Assembly (NCBI GenBank): GCA_040220135.1
Contig: JAVJTT010000013.1
Coordinates: 186,001-250,000 of the forward strand
Direction: 5' to 3'
From: CAJXMH01 sp040220135
GTDB taxonomy: Bacteria > Bacteroidota > Bacteroidia > Flavobacteriales_E > Vicingaceae
Length of the DNA: 64,000 nt
The position numbers and the translations under genes were made by a program. Shown here in pieces: positions 27,138 through 36,700 of this stretch (positions are counted from its first letter, which is position 1; each line of letters opens with the position of its first letter). The notes beneath the pieces are model-generated. The model made no database searches, was not told the origin of the DNA, and saw only the letters and a list, made by a program, of their open reading frames with translations.

Positions 27138-28109
27138 TCAGTAAAATTCTACTGTGTAAATCCAAACCTTAGAAATCCCAGTAGATGTTTGTCTTTCGTA
27201 ATTATGACAAAATGGAAAAATCATACTAACCGCCTTATCAATACATTCTGAAATATAAAAAAGAGAAAAACCTAATGTTTGTGCCTTAGTAGATAATGGG
27301 CATAAGTATAAATTGGAAATTTCAACTTTTTTATTCTCTTTCTTTACGAAATCACTTAGAAGTTGTGCTGTTACGAACGGATCATTTGCTGGTGCAAGAA
27401 TAGTTGTGCTAGGGTCACTAAAGGAATCTTCCTTTCCCATTCCAGCTTCTTCTTCAGCTTTATTTGCGTTTAGTATATTTTCTTGGTACATATCAGGCCT
27501 TAAGGACGGGAAGCCTAATAACTGTATTTTCCTTGCACTTGCCTTGTTTTTAGCAACATCTGAAATACGCTGAGCATCGTATCCTGCACCAATTATCATT
27601 AGATCATTACTTGTTTCTGGGTTGTGATTTCCTTCACAACCTATAACTTGTCTAACTTCAATGTAGTCACTAGTAAATGTAGTATCTTCTCTATCCTTAT
27701 AAGAATCAGGATCAGAGTATAGAAAATCAACTTTCCCGACTTTCATCAACCCTAAATATCTCACTAAAAACATTAGATGTGGTCTCAAAAAACCAGTCAT
27801 ATCAATACAGATATTCTGTCCTTGTATTTTTTCAGAATTCTCTTCAAAATATTCTCTTACAACACTAGCTTCATCGCCAATATTGGTATAGATAAACAAC
27901 AATTCACCGTCATCAACTGCCGGGAATTCCACATCTGTGAAATTATATTCGGGTAAGACTATCCAGTGTTTTTCATTCGCAGAAATATTTTTATACACTT
28001 CATTTACTCTTTCACTCTTATTGTATGCAGAGATAAACAAGTCGTAATCTCTATCGGAAATATCTAGATGATTTTCATATTTCTTTTTATAAAAGATAGT
28101 ATAGTCCAT
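27138..28109 (-). CDS. Unrecognised Rossmann-like protein of the defence-like operon
   Basis: I do not recognise this 323-residue protein. It opens with a YDLFISAYNKSERVNEVY stretch reminiscent of TIR or related Rossmann folds, has a hydrophobic strand-turn ICIDMTGFLRPHLMFLVRYL, a second Rossmann-like unit starting MIIGAGYDAQRISDVA, and a C-terminal LYLCPLSTKAQTLGFSLFYI segment that looks like a ligand-binding turn and helix. The frame is open back to 28235, but the ATG at 28109, 4 nt after the ATPase stop, avoids a long overlap and is preferred. As last gene of the operon it may be a sensor or effector (inference). Confidence 0.6.
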   Translation of the reverse strand: MDYTIFYKKKYENHLDISDRDYDLFISAYNKSERVNEVYKNISANEKHWIVLPEYNFTDVEFPAVDDGELLFIYTNIGDEASVVREYFEENSEKIQGQNICIDMTGFLRPHLMFLVRYLGLMKVGKVDFLYSDPDSYKDREDTTFTSDYIEVRQVIGCEGNHNPETSNDLMIIGAGYDAQRISDVAKNKASARKIQLLGFPSLRPDMYQENILNANKAEEEAGMGKEDSFSDPSTTILAPANDPFVTAQLLSDFVKKENKKVEISNLYLCPLSTKAQTLGFSLFYISECIDKAVSMIFPFCHNYERQTSTGISKVWIYTVEFY

Positions 28110-28113
28110 TTCA

Positions 28114-30078
28114 TTAAAATAATCCGGGTTGTTGAATAGAAAAAGGGGCGTTATACTTAGCTTTTCTGATTGACAAGGCTTTGTTAAACTCTTGCTCGGT
28201 TTCAGGTTCAAATATTGCTTTGACCTCAATTTCACTTAATGAAACTATACCTCTTCGATGAATTGACAATTCCCATATTGGCGAAAGAAGTCCATTTACC
28301 TGAAAGGTTAAATCTCTTCTATTTGAATTTTTATCTCTACGCTCACTCACTTTAACTAAGTAAGAATATTTTTCTAAAAAATCTAGAATGAGATTGCTCT
28401 TCTCATACATTACTGAGAGCTTTACAGAGAATGATGAAATTGAACATTCTGGTGGCTGATCAGAGAACCTTAAATCTTGTAAAAATCGTCCCATTCTTAT
28501 CAAACCTGCTTGAACCTCGTTGCCCTTAAGGCCTGGCATTCTAGCATCATTGAAGAACCAATCAGTTGCCTCCTTTAATCCTTTCTGTTGAGAGTTTACA
28601 CTGACTCTATTTCCAACTCTAAATGGATCTTCTCCATTGAATGATGACCACCTGTAAATGTGCTTCAGAATTATTAGAAGGTGTCTTGGTATTCCACAAG
28701 ACATCTTAATATATGTGTCTAATCCAAGATAATAAATTGGAAGCCCCAGGTCTCTACACAATTGATCACGTATATCATTCTTATACTTATCTAAAATTTT
28801 ATGATGTTCGGTTGAAGAATCTTTTGTATTGTGGAATTTTAAACAATCCTCTTTTACATTATTTGATATTTGGAGCAAATCGGCAGTTTTCGATTTCTTC
28901 CATAATCGATAGAAAATGAAAACATTTGTTCTTTCCAAAAGGGGGTCTTCAAACGATAAATCACTGATGATTTTACTGACTTCTTCTTTGGGTTTGACTT
29001 TCAATTTTCCTTTAAGTTTTGTCAGGTGTCTTTTCTCTTTTTTAATCCTTTTAGAGACCAATTCACTAATAGATGGTTTTTCAAAAAAGCTGTCAAGAGC
29101 TGTTGCATCTTTTACAGAAAAGCCGTTGGTGTTTAAGCGCTTTAAACAAACGGCTTTCACGAATTCCTTGTATTCAGCATCCTTTTCCCTGAAGAACTCA
29201 TCTATATTGTACATTTCATACTCCGAACCATTCTTAATCTCTTCTCCACCACTAAAAGTCATATAGGTTTTCATTCCATACAATCTAGAGCCGATACGGA
29301 ATGTTGCCGGATCCTCTTTTTCTCTGATTAAAGTATTTATGTACTTCTGTTGTTCTTCAGAAAGGTTTTCTAATTCATCCAATAAGTATAAAAACTTAAT
29401 TCCAGAAAATTCTGGAATTAGCTCTGCAAGCACTTTAGGTATTCCAAAAATCAAATTTCCAGAAGTAGCTGAAATTTCGATTTCCTTAATAGGTTTTCCC
29501 GTTATAGCACAGTTATTAACTTCAAAATCAACCTTTCGTTGAAGTTCTCTCAAGAATTTAATAAGTCCTGCTAAGGTTTTCTCTTCAGGTGTCTCGGAAG
29601 GAGGAGCAACATCAAATAGATTCGAGATTCTTTCATGTAGCTGAACTTCTATATTTGGATCAAACTCACTACAATTACCGAGTAACTGCTTTACATTATT
29701 GAGCAATAATTGAGTCAACCAAATTTCCATGTAGTATGCAAAAACTACTTTCCATGTATCTTTTTCCTGTTGCTTTCCGGCAAACCGATTAGAGTTAAGC
29801 CCACTACAACGCATGTAAACTCCTAAATAACCATCTTCTATAATGCCTTGAAGAGGAGATTCCTTATGCCTTAATTTTTGAAGACTATATGAAAAGAAAC
29901 GCATTATATGAGTCTTACCAGATCCTTTACCTCCAAGAATGATCATCGGCATAGCAGATGTTGGCTTAACTATATCATGAAAACCCTGTCCCCCGGGAAT
30001 ATCAACCCAGAATTTATTTATTTCCTCGTCAGAGTAGTCGACTGCTTTTGTTATGTTAAAAGGATTTGCTGCTTTCAT
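28114..30078 (-). CDS. ORC/CDC6-type AAA+ ATPase of the defence-like operon
   Basis: The 654-residue protein has a P-loop GGKGSGKTHIMR (residues 49-60), a Walker B LLDELENL (232-239) and, after it, the sensor-like FRIGSRLYGMKTYM region. This matches large ATPases that NCBI calls the ORC-CDC6 family, often found in conflict systems. The C-terminal half is helical with a possible winged-helix part. The start ATG shares its A with the stop of the PRTase gene (TGATG), so the two are translationally coupled. It is likely the switch or motor subunit of the system (inference). Confidence 0.75.
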   Translation of the reverse strand: MKAANPFNITKAVDYSDEEINKFWVDIPGGQGFHDIVKPTSAMPMIILGGKGSGKTHIMRFFSYSLQKLRHKESPLQGIIEDGYLGVYMRCSGLNSNRFAGKQQEKDTWKVVFAYYMEIWLTQLLLNNVKQLLGNCSEFDPNIEVQLHERISNLFDVAPPSETPEEKTLAGLIKFLRELQRKVDFEVNNCAITGKPIKEIEISATSGNLIFGIPKVLAELIPEFSGIKFLYLLDELENLSEEQQKYINTLIREKEDPATFRIGSRLYGMKTYMTFSGGEEIKNGSEYEMYNIDEFFREKDAEYKEFVKAVCLKRLNTNGFSVKDATALDSFFEKPSISELVSKRIKKEKRHLTKLKGKLKVKPKEEVSKIISDLSFEDPLLERTNVFIFYRLWKKSKTADLLQISNNVKEDCLKFHNTKDSSTEHHKILDKYKNDIRDQLCRDLGLPIYYLGLDTYIKMSCGIPRHLLIILKHIYRWSSFNGEDPFRVGNRVSVNSQQKGLKEATDWFFNDARMPGLKGNEVQAGLIRMGRFLQDLRFSDQPPECSISSFSVKLSVMYEKSNLILDFLEKYSYLVKVSERRDKNSNRRDLTFQVNGLLSPIWELSIHRRGIVSLSEIEVKAIFEPETEQEFNKALSIRKAKYNAPFSIQQPGLF

Positions 30079-30791
30079 CAGATTCCATATTTTTTATTAT
30101 ACCGCTTAAAAATGGGATTCCAAGCTATATCATTCTCATCATACCAAATTATTGGTAGAGTATTATCAGGTGTGTTATGATGGAATCCCATTAACAATTG
30201 ACAATCCCCAAAACCTAATTTGTGCTGTTCACTAAGGTTTTCTAACTCAGCAACAGAAATCCCTCGTATTTCCCTTTCAATAATAGATTTAATTAAATCC
30301 TTTCCATAACGCTCGCACATTTCTTTAGCAAAAATTTGATTGATTTCATCTGGTGCATTTTTGAAGAACCTTGAATTTGTACTAAAACATTTGAATGTCT
30401 CATCAACCTCATAAACAGAATCAACATAATGAAAATTTGTATTGTTTTTGACATAATCTTTACCTGTATTTGTTGCAAAAAGCATTAGATATGAGATTTT
30501 CACATGAGGATTGATCGAAAGAATGAGATCCACAATTTTATCCGAGTATTCTGTAGCTTGAGAACCAGAACCGCAAAAGTCATCTATAAATATATATTCC
30601 TCTATGTCTGGGGCGTTTAACTGAATATCCATAGGATTAGATCTGTCAAATATTTGATTTGAATCGATGAACTGGCTTTTCGCTAATCTATTTTCCTGTC
30701 TAAAGAAATAGAGTAAATGTACTCCGCTTTCAGATGGGTTTCCGACTCCTAAAAAACGTGTTCTACTGAGTTTCTCGTCAAACTGCCTCAT
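30078..30791 (-). CDS. PRTase-CE-like phosphoribosyltransferase-fold protein
   Basis: The 237-residue product has the PRPP-binding signature IFIDDFCGSGSQAT (residues 67-80) of the phosphoribosyltransferase fold, close to the group called PRTase-CE, which computational work has linked to prokaryotic conflict systems. The domain may bind or process a nucleotide. The sequence before the motif is only about 65 residues and begins abruptly; members I recall are longer at the N-terminus. A tiny in-frame-shifted ORF precedes and overlaps the ATG. Confidence 0.7.
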   Translation of the reverse strand: MRQFDEKLSRTRFLGVGNPSESGVHLLYFFRQENRLAKSQFIDSNQIFDRSNPMDIQLNAPDIEEYIFIDDFCGSGSQATEYSDKIVDLILSINPHVKISYLMLFATNTGKDYVKNNTNFHYVDSVYEVDETFKCFSTNSRFFKNAPDEINQIFAKEMCERYGKDLIKSIIEREIRGISVAELENLSEQHKLGFGDCQLLMGFHHNTPDNTLPIIWYDENDIAWNPIFKRYNKKYGI

Positions 30792-30834
30792 TTAATACTT
30801 TGATCTTTCTATATAGCTTGTCTTCAGTTGTCAT
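30778..30834 (-). other. 18-codon ORF overlapping the PRTase gene start
   Basis: ATG at 30834 starts a reading frame encoding MTTEDKLYRKIKVLNEAV that stops at 30778, 13 nt inside the PRTase gene. It starts 4 nt after the methyltransferase stop codon. The composition (charged, helical) looks coding. It may be a leader ORF that couples translation, or the remnant of the original N-terminus of the PRTase protein after a deletion. Confidence 0.4.
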
Positions 30835-30838
30835 TGAA

Positions 30839-32212
30839 TCATAATTTTTTGAAAACAAGTATCCATTCTCGGGTTATTATACTAGCGGTTTTATTTCTCT
30901 TAGTCATAAGACCATAAGATTTAATATCGTCAATCAATCTCAATTCTAGTTTCAGTCCTAATGACTCAGCAATTTGCCTTAAGTATTCCTGTGTTCTAAA
31001 TTCCTTTTTGCACACCTGATTGTTTGCAGCTACAAGAACAAGATGACCACCTACTTTAAGAGTTTTGACCGATTCTGACAACGCGATTCGCATTTCTACA
31101 AGATAATTTGATGCAATATGAGCTCTTAAAGGGTTTACAGCGTATATATCTTTTAATAATTTATCCGCTTCATCGATACCTGTTTCAATTGGTGTGGAAT
31201 ATTCATATTTTCTATAATTTTCTCTTCCGATTGAAAGCTTATCTAATTCCTTGAGTTCATTTGACTTGGCTAACTCTGTCCAGCCAAGGTTAAGACTTGA
31301 TGCTCTAACATATTTCTGTGCACCAGCATAAGGGGGTGAAGTAATTATCAAATCGACCGTCTCTTCTTTCAGTCCATTAAAGCCGTTGTCTAAAGGACTA
31401 AGAATCTTCTTAGCGTTGTTAGAAACTAGTTTTCCATTTCCCAGATTAGACTCTATCGCATTATAACTCTTTAACCTTCTCAGATTTTCGGATACAACCA
31501 TTGAAAACTTATCTAACACATTTACTGTCTTCAGTTCTTCCAATTTCCTGATATTTTGAGCTCTGAAAGGGTGATCTTTTGGGTAGTTCTCATGTTTTAA
31601 TCTAACAGGAACAGAAACTCTTGGATCTGCAAGACTTACTTTTTTTGAACAGTTTGAAAAACACAGCATGAAGAAATCTCTGACCACCTGAGATTTAATT
31701 TTCTTAATGGAAGCTAAAATTTCAGATAATTGATTTTTAATGTGAGGTAAAAACCAGTAATCTATGTTCACCACATCTGGATAGGAGAACTCAACTGAAG
31801 AACTCTTAAGAATACTTTTCTTTAAATGGTTAAACTCGATTTCAAGCTGACCCGCATTAAGGGTTGAAATCTTTACCTGAGAAATTAAGCGTGCCAGAGG
31901 ATTCGCATCAACACCATATGCATTTCTACCCGACAATATAGATTCTAGAAGAACAGTTCCTGATCCACAGAATGGATCTAAAACATTATCACCTGGTTTT
32001 GAAAAAAACGAATTGTTAAGAAAAAAGTATGGAATGTGAGGAAGAAGTTTTGCTGGATAAGTATGAATTAAGTGTGTATACCTATCAGCATTATTGAGCT
32101 CGGGAATGAGCCCTCTAAAATTAACTTCTATTGGATTAGGGTCACGTTGATACGAATAAAGTAACTCTTTAATTTTCGAGTCAAATTTTGTTATTTCTAT
32201 AGTGTTAATCAA
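30839..32212 (-). CDS. DNA methyltransferase (N4/N6 type) of the defence-like operon
   Basis: The 457-residue protein has SAM-binding motif I DPFCGSGT (residues 79-86), a preceding HLIHTYPAKLLPHIP region (motif X) and the catalytic motif TSPPYAG (291-297). The order X-I-(about 200 residues)-IV is the alpha arrangement, with the insert as likely target-recognition domain. SPPY is usual for N4-cytosine and some N6-adenine enzymes, so the modified base is undecided. It could protect host DNA from a partner nuclease, such as the DUF6615 protein encoded upstream. Confidence 0.82.
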   Translation of the reverse strand: MINTIEITKFDSKIKELLYSYQRDPNPIEVNFRGLIPELNNADRYTHLIHTYPAKLLPHIPYFFLNNSFFSKPGDNVLDPFCGSGTVLLESILSGRNAYGVDANPLARLISQVKISTLNAGQLEIEFNHLKKSILKSSSVEFSYPDVVNIDYWFLPHIKNQLSEILASIKKIKSQVVRDFFMLCFSNCSKKVSLADPRVSVPVRLKHENYPKDHPFRAQNIRKLEELKTVNVLDKFSMVVSENLRRLKSYNAIESNLGNGKLVSNNAKKILSPLDNGFNGLKEETVDLIITSPPYAGAQKYVRASSLNLGWTELAKSNELKELDKLSIGRENYRKYEYSTPIETGIDEADKLLKDIYAVNPLRAHIASNYLVEMRIALSESVKTLKVGGHLVLVAANNQVCKKEFRTQEYLRQIAESLGLKLELRLIDDIKSYGLMTKRNKTASIITREWILVFKKL

Positions 32213-32264
32213 GTTTATTTCATTTCATCTAAACCACCGAAATTAGGAATTATGTTCGTGTATT

Positions 32265-33059
32265 CTATTTGATATTTACGGTGCTTTGAGCTGGCCTTTC
32301 TTCTTTTCTTAAGTCTAACACTCCAATGTTTCGATAAACAGTCAGATTATTTTGTTCAATTAAACCCGCCACATCTTGTAATTCATTATTTGCAATTGCA
32401 TTTACATAATTCGGAATAGCTGTATTATCAAACGAATGGTTTTCTGCTAAAGTTGGAAAATATTCAGTAAAATAATCTGTAAACACATCATCAAATAGGG
32501 GGCAACAAAACAAACAATGAAAGGGGTTTGTCTCTTCTAAAATTCTATTTTTTGAAAGTCTTTTTCCTTTAAACCTCACAGTCAAGTTATTCACCGAATA
32601 AGCATCAGTTATAAATAATGCAGAATTCAATATATTATTCTGAGGACACTTTGTTTTAGTTTTATTATCTGAGGGTGAATAGAATAAGTAAAATGGTAGT
32701 TTCTTTATTGATTTCGCATAATTGATTAAGACATCTAATTGTCTTTGTGTACCGTTCTTGTAATTTAACTTACTACAATAAGCATTATATTCTGGTATAA
32801 TTTTCTTTGCTTGAAAAACAAATGAAAGGTTATTGCTTTTTGTTAAAATCCATAATTCCAATTCAAAATCAGCACCACTAACTTTATTTTCAAATTGTCG
32901 AGTATGTTTATCGACACTCAAATAATTGAATTTTTTATTTAGTTTTCGCCATTGCCAAACTAAATAATCTGTAATAGATTCTTCCCCAACATCATTCACA
33001 AAATCAATAAAATCATAGACTTCATTTTCTAACCTTATGTTTTCAGTGCATTTGCTCAT
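32265..33059 (-). CDS. DUF6615-type nuclease-like protein
   Basis: The 264-residue protein carries GADFELELW (62-70) and FVFQAKKI (80-87), the spacing of a PD-(D/E)xK-type nuclease core (acidic residues, then Q-A-K), followed by QRQLDVLINYA and PFYLFYS. This matches the DUF6615 family as I recall it. It also contains a Cys/His cluster (HCLFCCPL near residue 185). It is the first gene of the operon, 52 nt upstream of the methyltransferase. Nuclease activity is inferred, not shown. Confidence 0.65.
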   Translation of the reverse strand: MSKCTENIRLENEVYDFIDFVNDVGEESITDYLVWQWRKLNKKFNYLSVDKHTRQFENKVSGADFELELWILTKSNNLSFVFQAKKIIPEYNAYCSKLNYKNGTQRQLDVLINYAKSIKKLPFYLFYSPSDNKTKTKCPQNNILNSALFITDAYSVNNLTVRFKGKRLSKNRILEETNPFHCLFCCPLFDDVFTDYFTEYFPTLAENHSFDNTAIPNYVNAIANNELQDVAGLIEQNNLTVYRNIGVLDLRKEERPAQSTVNIK

Positions 33060-33292
33060 TAATTCCTCAATTGGTTATTTTGCTTGCCCACAACTTGTCT
33101 ATATAGTAACCTAAATCAATGTTATCACACCATTTTGGGTATAATTGTATGCTGTTTTAACATTCAAGTTACTTTTTTTAATTGTCTACTTTCCACCTTT
33201 CCCATCACCTGATTTCCAAGCTGCAAAATACAAAATGCTTCCACTTCACCAAATACTCATTTCTAAGTATTTTTTGAGAGGGAGGAGATTTT

Positions 33293-33395
33293 AGAGACAA
33301 GAGACAAGAGACAAGAAACAAGAGACAAGAGACAAGAGGCAAGAGACAAGAAACAAGAGGCAAGACTTTAGACTCAAGAGACAAGACTTTAGATT
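33293..33395. repeat. AGACAAGA low-complexity tract
   Basis: About 100 bp of degenerate repeats of AGACAAGA / AAACAAGA, ending with TTTAGA copies. Similar tracts occur at 40003-40140 and, as GAGTATAGA, at 62533-62690. Confidence 0.75.
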
Positions 33396-33538
33396 TTAGA
33401 AAGTGTTTAGATTCTCATTGATCCGCTCTTTCAAATCACTTCTTACGGCTGCTTCTTCGGCATAGTCTTTCCATGATTTTACGGTAGCGTTTATTTCATC
33501 AATAATTTTCTTTCCTTTATTCACCCTTTTGAATGATT
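33396..33538 (-). pseudogene. Relic of a HipA-like toxin gene (C-terminal tail)
   Basis: Read leftward, the frame encodes VNKGKKIIDEINATVKSW followed by KDYAEEAAVRSDLKERI and NENLNTF before a stop at 33396. The pattern matches the extreme C-terminus of HipA-family kinases in Bacteroidota (IIDEIN...W..YAEEA.V...L...I). No start or catalytic part remains; upstream the frame is closed after a few codons. A large deletion of the rest of the operon is inferred. Identification by memory only. Confidence 0.4.
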
Positions 33539-33588
33539 AATCATTCAGCATTAGTTAAAATAGCAAGAATTGAATGACATCTCATTCA
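33530..33588. promoter_or_regulatory. Tandem 18-bp palindromes, TA-operon-like operators
   Basis: TGAATGATTAATCATTCA (33530-33547) is a perfect palindrome, and TGAATGACATCTCATTCA (33571-33588) has the same 7-bp arms TGAATGA/TCATTCA. The 41-bp spacing places them about four helical turns apart on one face. Paired palindromes like this precede hipBA-type operons, and they lie directly upstream of the leftward HipA-like relic. Confidence 0.6.
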
Positions 33589-33734
33589 ATTTATTGGCTA
33601 TAATTATAAAAACCATTGGCTGTTTTTACTTTTGAAGAGTGGCATATTTTTCTGCTTTTCTCTTTGCTTGAAATAAACAAACCTTCACAAAGTGTTATCG
33701 CTATCTCACGGCAGTTTTTGTAATTTGGTAGGCC

Positions 33735-36700
33735 ATGAAAAAAGCCTTTTACCTGCGAAGAAAATTTTGGGCAATTTTGCTCAGCTTGCTTGTCCTACTG
33801 CCCATTTTAATCTTTGGCGGAGTTTTGGTCTACCTCTCGCAACACCAAGCGGAGATCGTGCAGTCAGAGATCAAAAGCCTCAATCGTGAGTACCAAGGGC
33901 AGATCAGCGTCGGCGCTACTCATTTGGCGCCTTTTGAGAACTTTCCGTACGTCTCCATTAAGGTAGACGATGTAAAAGTGTTGGAATCGAAAGCTGTAGA
34001 TGCCCCCAGCATATTAGAGGTGGCCGACATTTACATTGGCCTCAATCTGCTAGACTTGTTGCAAGGGGAGATCGACATTCAAAAATTGCTGATCGAGGAT
34101 GGTTTTTTTGACATTGTGCTGCACACCGACGGCAGCAACAACCTGAGCAATGCCTTGAGCAGTCGCGGAGCTGCCGAAGTGGATACCACCGCTTCCGAGC
34201 CCCTGCATTTTCATTTGCAAGATATTGAGCTCAAAAACATCGACCTGCATAAAATTGACGAGAGCAACGGCCTTGACATTGAAACCCTGATCTATTGGGC
34301 CAAAGGCGGTTTTTCAAGCAGCGCCGAACGCATGGCCGCCCACATTGATACGGAGTTTGAGCTGAACATCATGAAGCATGGAGATACCACTTTTGTCAAG
34401 CACAAACACTTTGAGTTTCATACCGATCTCAATTTAGATGAAACCAATGGGCTGTTGACCATTGCTCCCTCAGGCATTGTGATGGAGCGCTCCAATTTTG
34501 AACTGGCCGGCACGGTAGACACCGAGCAAAACATGAATTTAGACCTAGCCATTACCGGCACCAAATCCAACTTTGATATGCTGATCTCTTTTGCGCCCAA
34601 TGATTTGATTCCGCTGCTAGAGCGCTACAAAAATGCCGGAAACATTTACTTCAACACCAAGCTACAAGGGCCGGCAGCTTTCGGTTACTTTCCTTTGGTG
34701 GAGGTTGATTTTGGTGCTTCTGAGGCCTTTTTGGAAAACAAGAACTTTGGCCGTCGGGTCGACCAATTGGGCTTTGAAGGGCACTTTAGTAATGGAGCCA
34801 AGCGCGATGCTACCACCATGGAGTTTAGCATGAAAAACATGACCGCTAGTTTGGAGGAGGGAGATTTTACCGGAGAAGTGCGAGTAGAGAACTTTGAAGC
34901 TCCTGAGATCGAAATGGCGGTAGAGGCTGATTTTAACCTTGACTTTTTGGCAGAATTCCTCAACCTTACCGAATACAATGATGCCTCCGGTTCAGTGGAC
35001 CTTAAGATGAACTTTCACGACATCATCAACCTAGACAATCCACAAGAAGCCCTCACCAAATTAGACCAAGCCTATTACAGTGAGTTGACCGTAAAAAACT
35101 TGCATGTGAATTCACCGCAGATGTTGGCGCCTTTAGAAAATCTAAATGCCCACCTGATCGTGAAAGGCAAGCGGGCTGAACTGGACCAATTTGAATTGCA
35201 GTATGGCAATTCCGATCTTAAAATTGAAGGCTATTTGAGCGATTTGCCTTCTTTGATCCATCAAAGGGAAGTGCCGCTAGATGCCCATTTGGAGTTTCAG
35301 TCTAAGCTATTGGATGTCTCCGAATTTTCGGGTTTTACCAAAAACGATTCATTGGGGATTGATGAACGCATTACTGATTTCTCCATGGGTCTTTCTTTTG
35401 AATCTAGCGCCAAGGAGTTAGCGCAATCGAAATACTTGCCCAAAGGGGAATTTTTTGTCGATAGCCTGCACGCACAATTCAAGCATTATCCTCATGAATT
35501 GCACGATTTTCATGTCGACATTCTAATCGATGAGCGCGATTTACGCATTAAAGATTTTACCGGTGCGATCGATCAATCAGATTTTCACCTAAACGGAAAG
35601 GTTCACGATTACGCCTTTTGGATGCAAGACACCCTAGCCGGAGATGTTGACCTTGATCTAGGCTTGGAGTCTGAGCTTTTGCGTTTGGATGATATCTTCG
35701 CCTACCAAGGCAAAAACTATGTGCCGGAAGAATACCGACACGAAGAGTTTGACAATTTGAAGCTGCATTTTACGTCCAGCATGCACTACAATGATTCAGG
35801 CCTACACAGCATCGACTTGAATTTAGATCAGTTTGATGCCAAAATGCATTTGCATCCCATGCGTTTCAAAGATTTCAGCGGACGCATACACTATGAAGGA
35901 GATCAGCTCTTGGTGGAAGACTTTCACGCTCAGCTTGGCAGAACCATTTTAAATGTTGACCTAGATTATTATTTGGGAACAGACAGCAGTCAACAAAGCC
36001 GAGACAATTATTTGCGTTTAAAAACCAATTACATCGACTTTGATCAGCTGACCAATTTTAATCCCGAGGCCACGAAAAGCGCAGAAGAGAAAGCCACTAA
36101 AGCCAAAACTACCGCAGATGTGGAGGAGCATGCCGAGGCCTACAACTTGTATGAATTACCTTTTAGCAATATGCGGATTGAGGCAGACATCGGGCATTTT
36201 ATTTACCATCGCATTGACCTGCAAGACATTCAAGCACGATTGCGAACCACCCAAAATCATTATTTGTATGTGGACACTTTGAACATGAAAGGAGCAGGGG
36301 GAGAGTTTTTAATGAACGGCTATTTTAACGGCAGCGATCCGGAGCACATTTACCTCAAACCCAATTTGCAAGTCAATCACGTTAATTTGGATCAGCTGCT
36401 CTTTAAGTTTGAGAATTTTGGACAGGATGTGATCGTTTCTGAAAATTTGCACGGTCAGCTAACCGCCTCGGTAACTGGCAACATTCGCATTTACCCCGAC
36501 TTTGTACCGGATTTAGATCAGTCGGAAGTGCACATGGATATTTTGGCCTTAAACGGTCGTTTAGAAGATTACGATTACTTGCTAATGCTCTCAGATTACT
36601 TTGGCGATAAGGACTTGACCTCTGTGCGTTTTGATACTTTGCAAAACCACATAGACGTGAAGAATGGAGTGCTCACCATTCCCAACATGACCATCGAGTC

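Larger units (their letters stand above)
33060..33734. other. Intergenic region between defence-like operon and AsmA-like gene
   Basis: This 675-bp stretch contains no complete gene. From left to right it holds about 230 bp of AT-rich sequence with no feature I can name, a purine-rich AGACAAGA low-complexity tract, the C-terminal relic of a HipA-like gene, two palindromes, and the promoter region of the AsmA-like gene. Each recognisable part is listed separately. Confidence 0.7.

Noticed and set aside
27313..27573. Plus-strand frames inside the defence-like operon
   Set aside because: Antisense shadows of the operon genes with low-complexity Ser/Phe composition.
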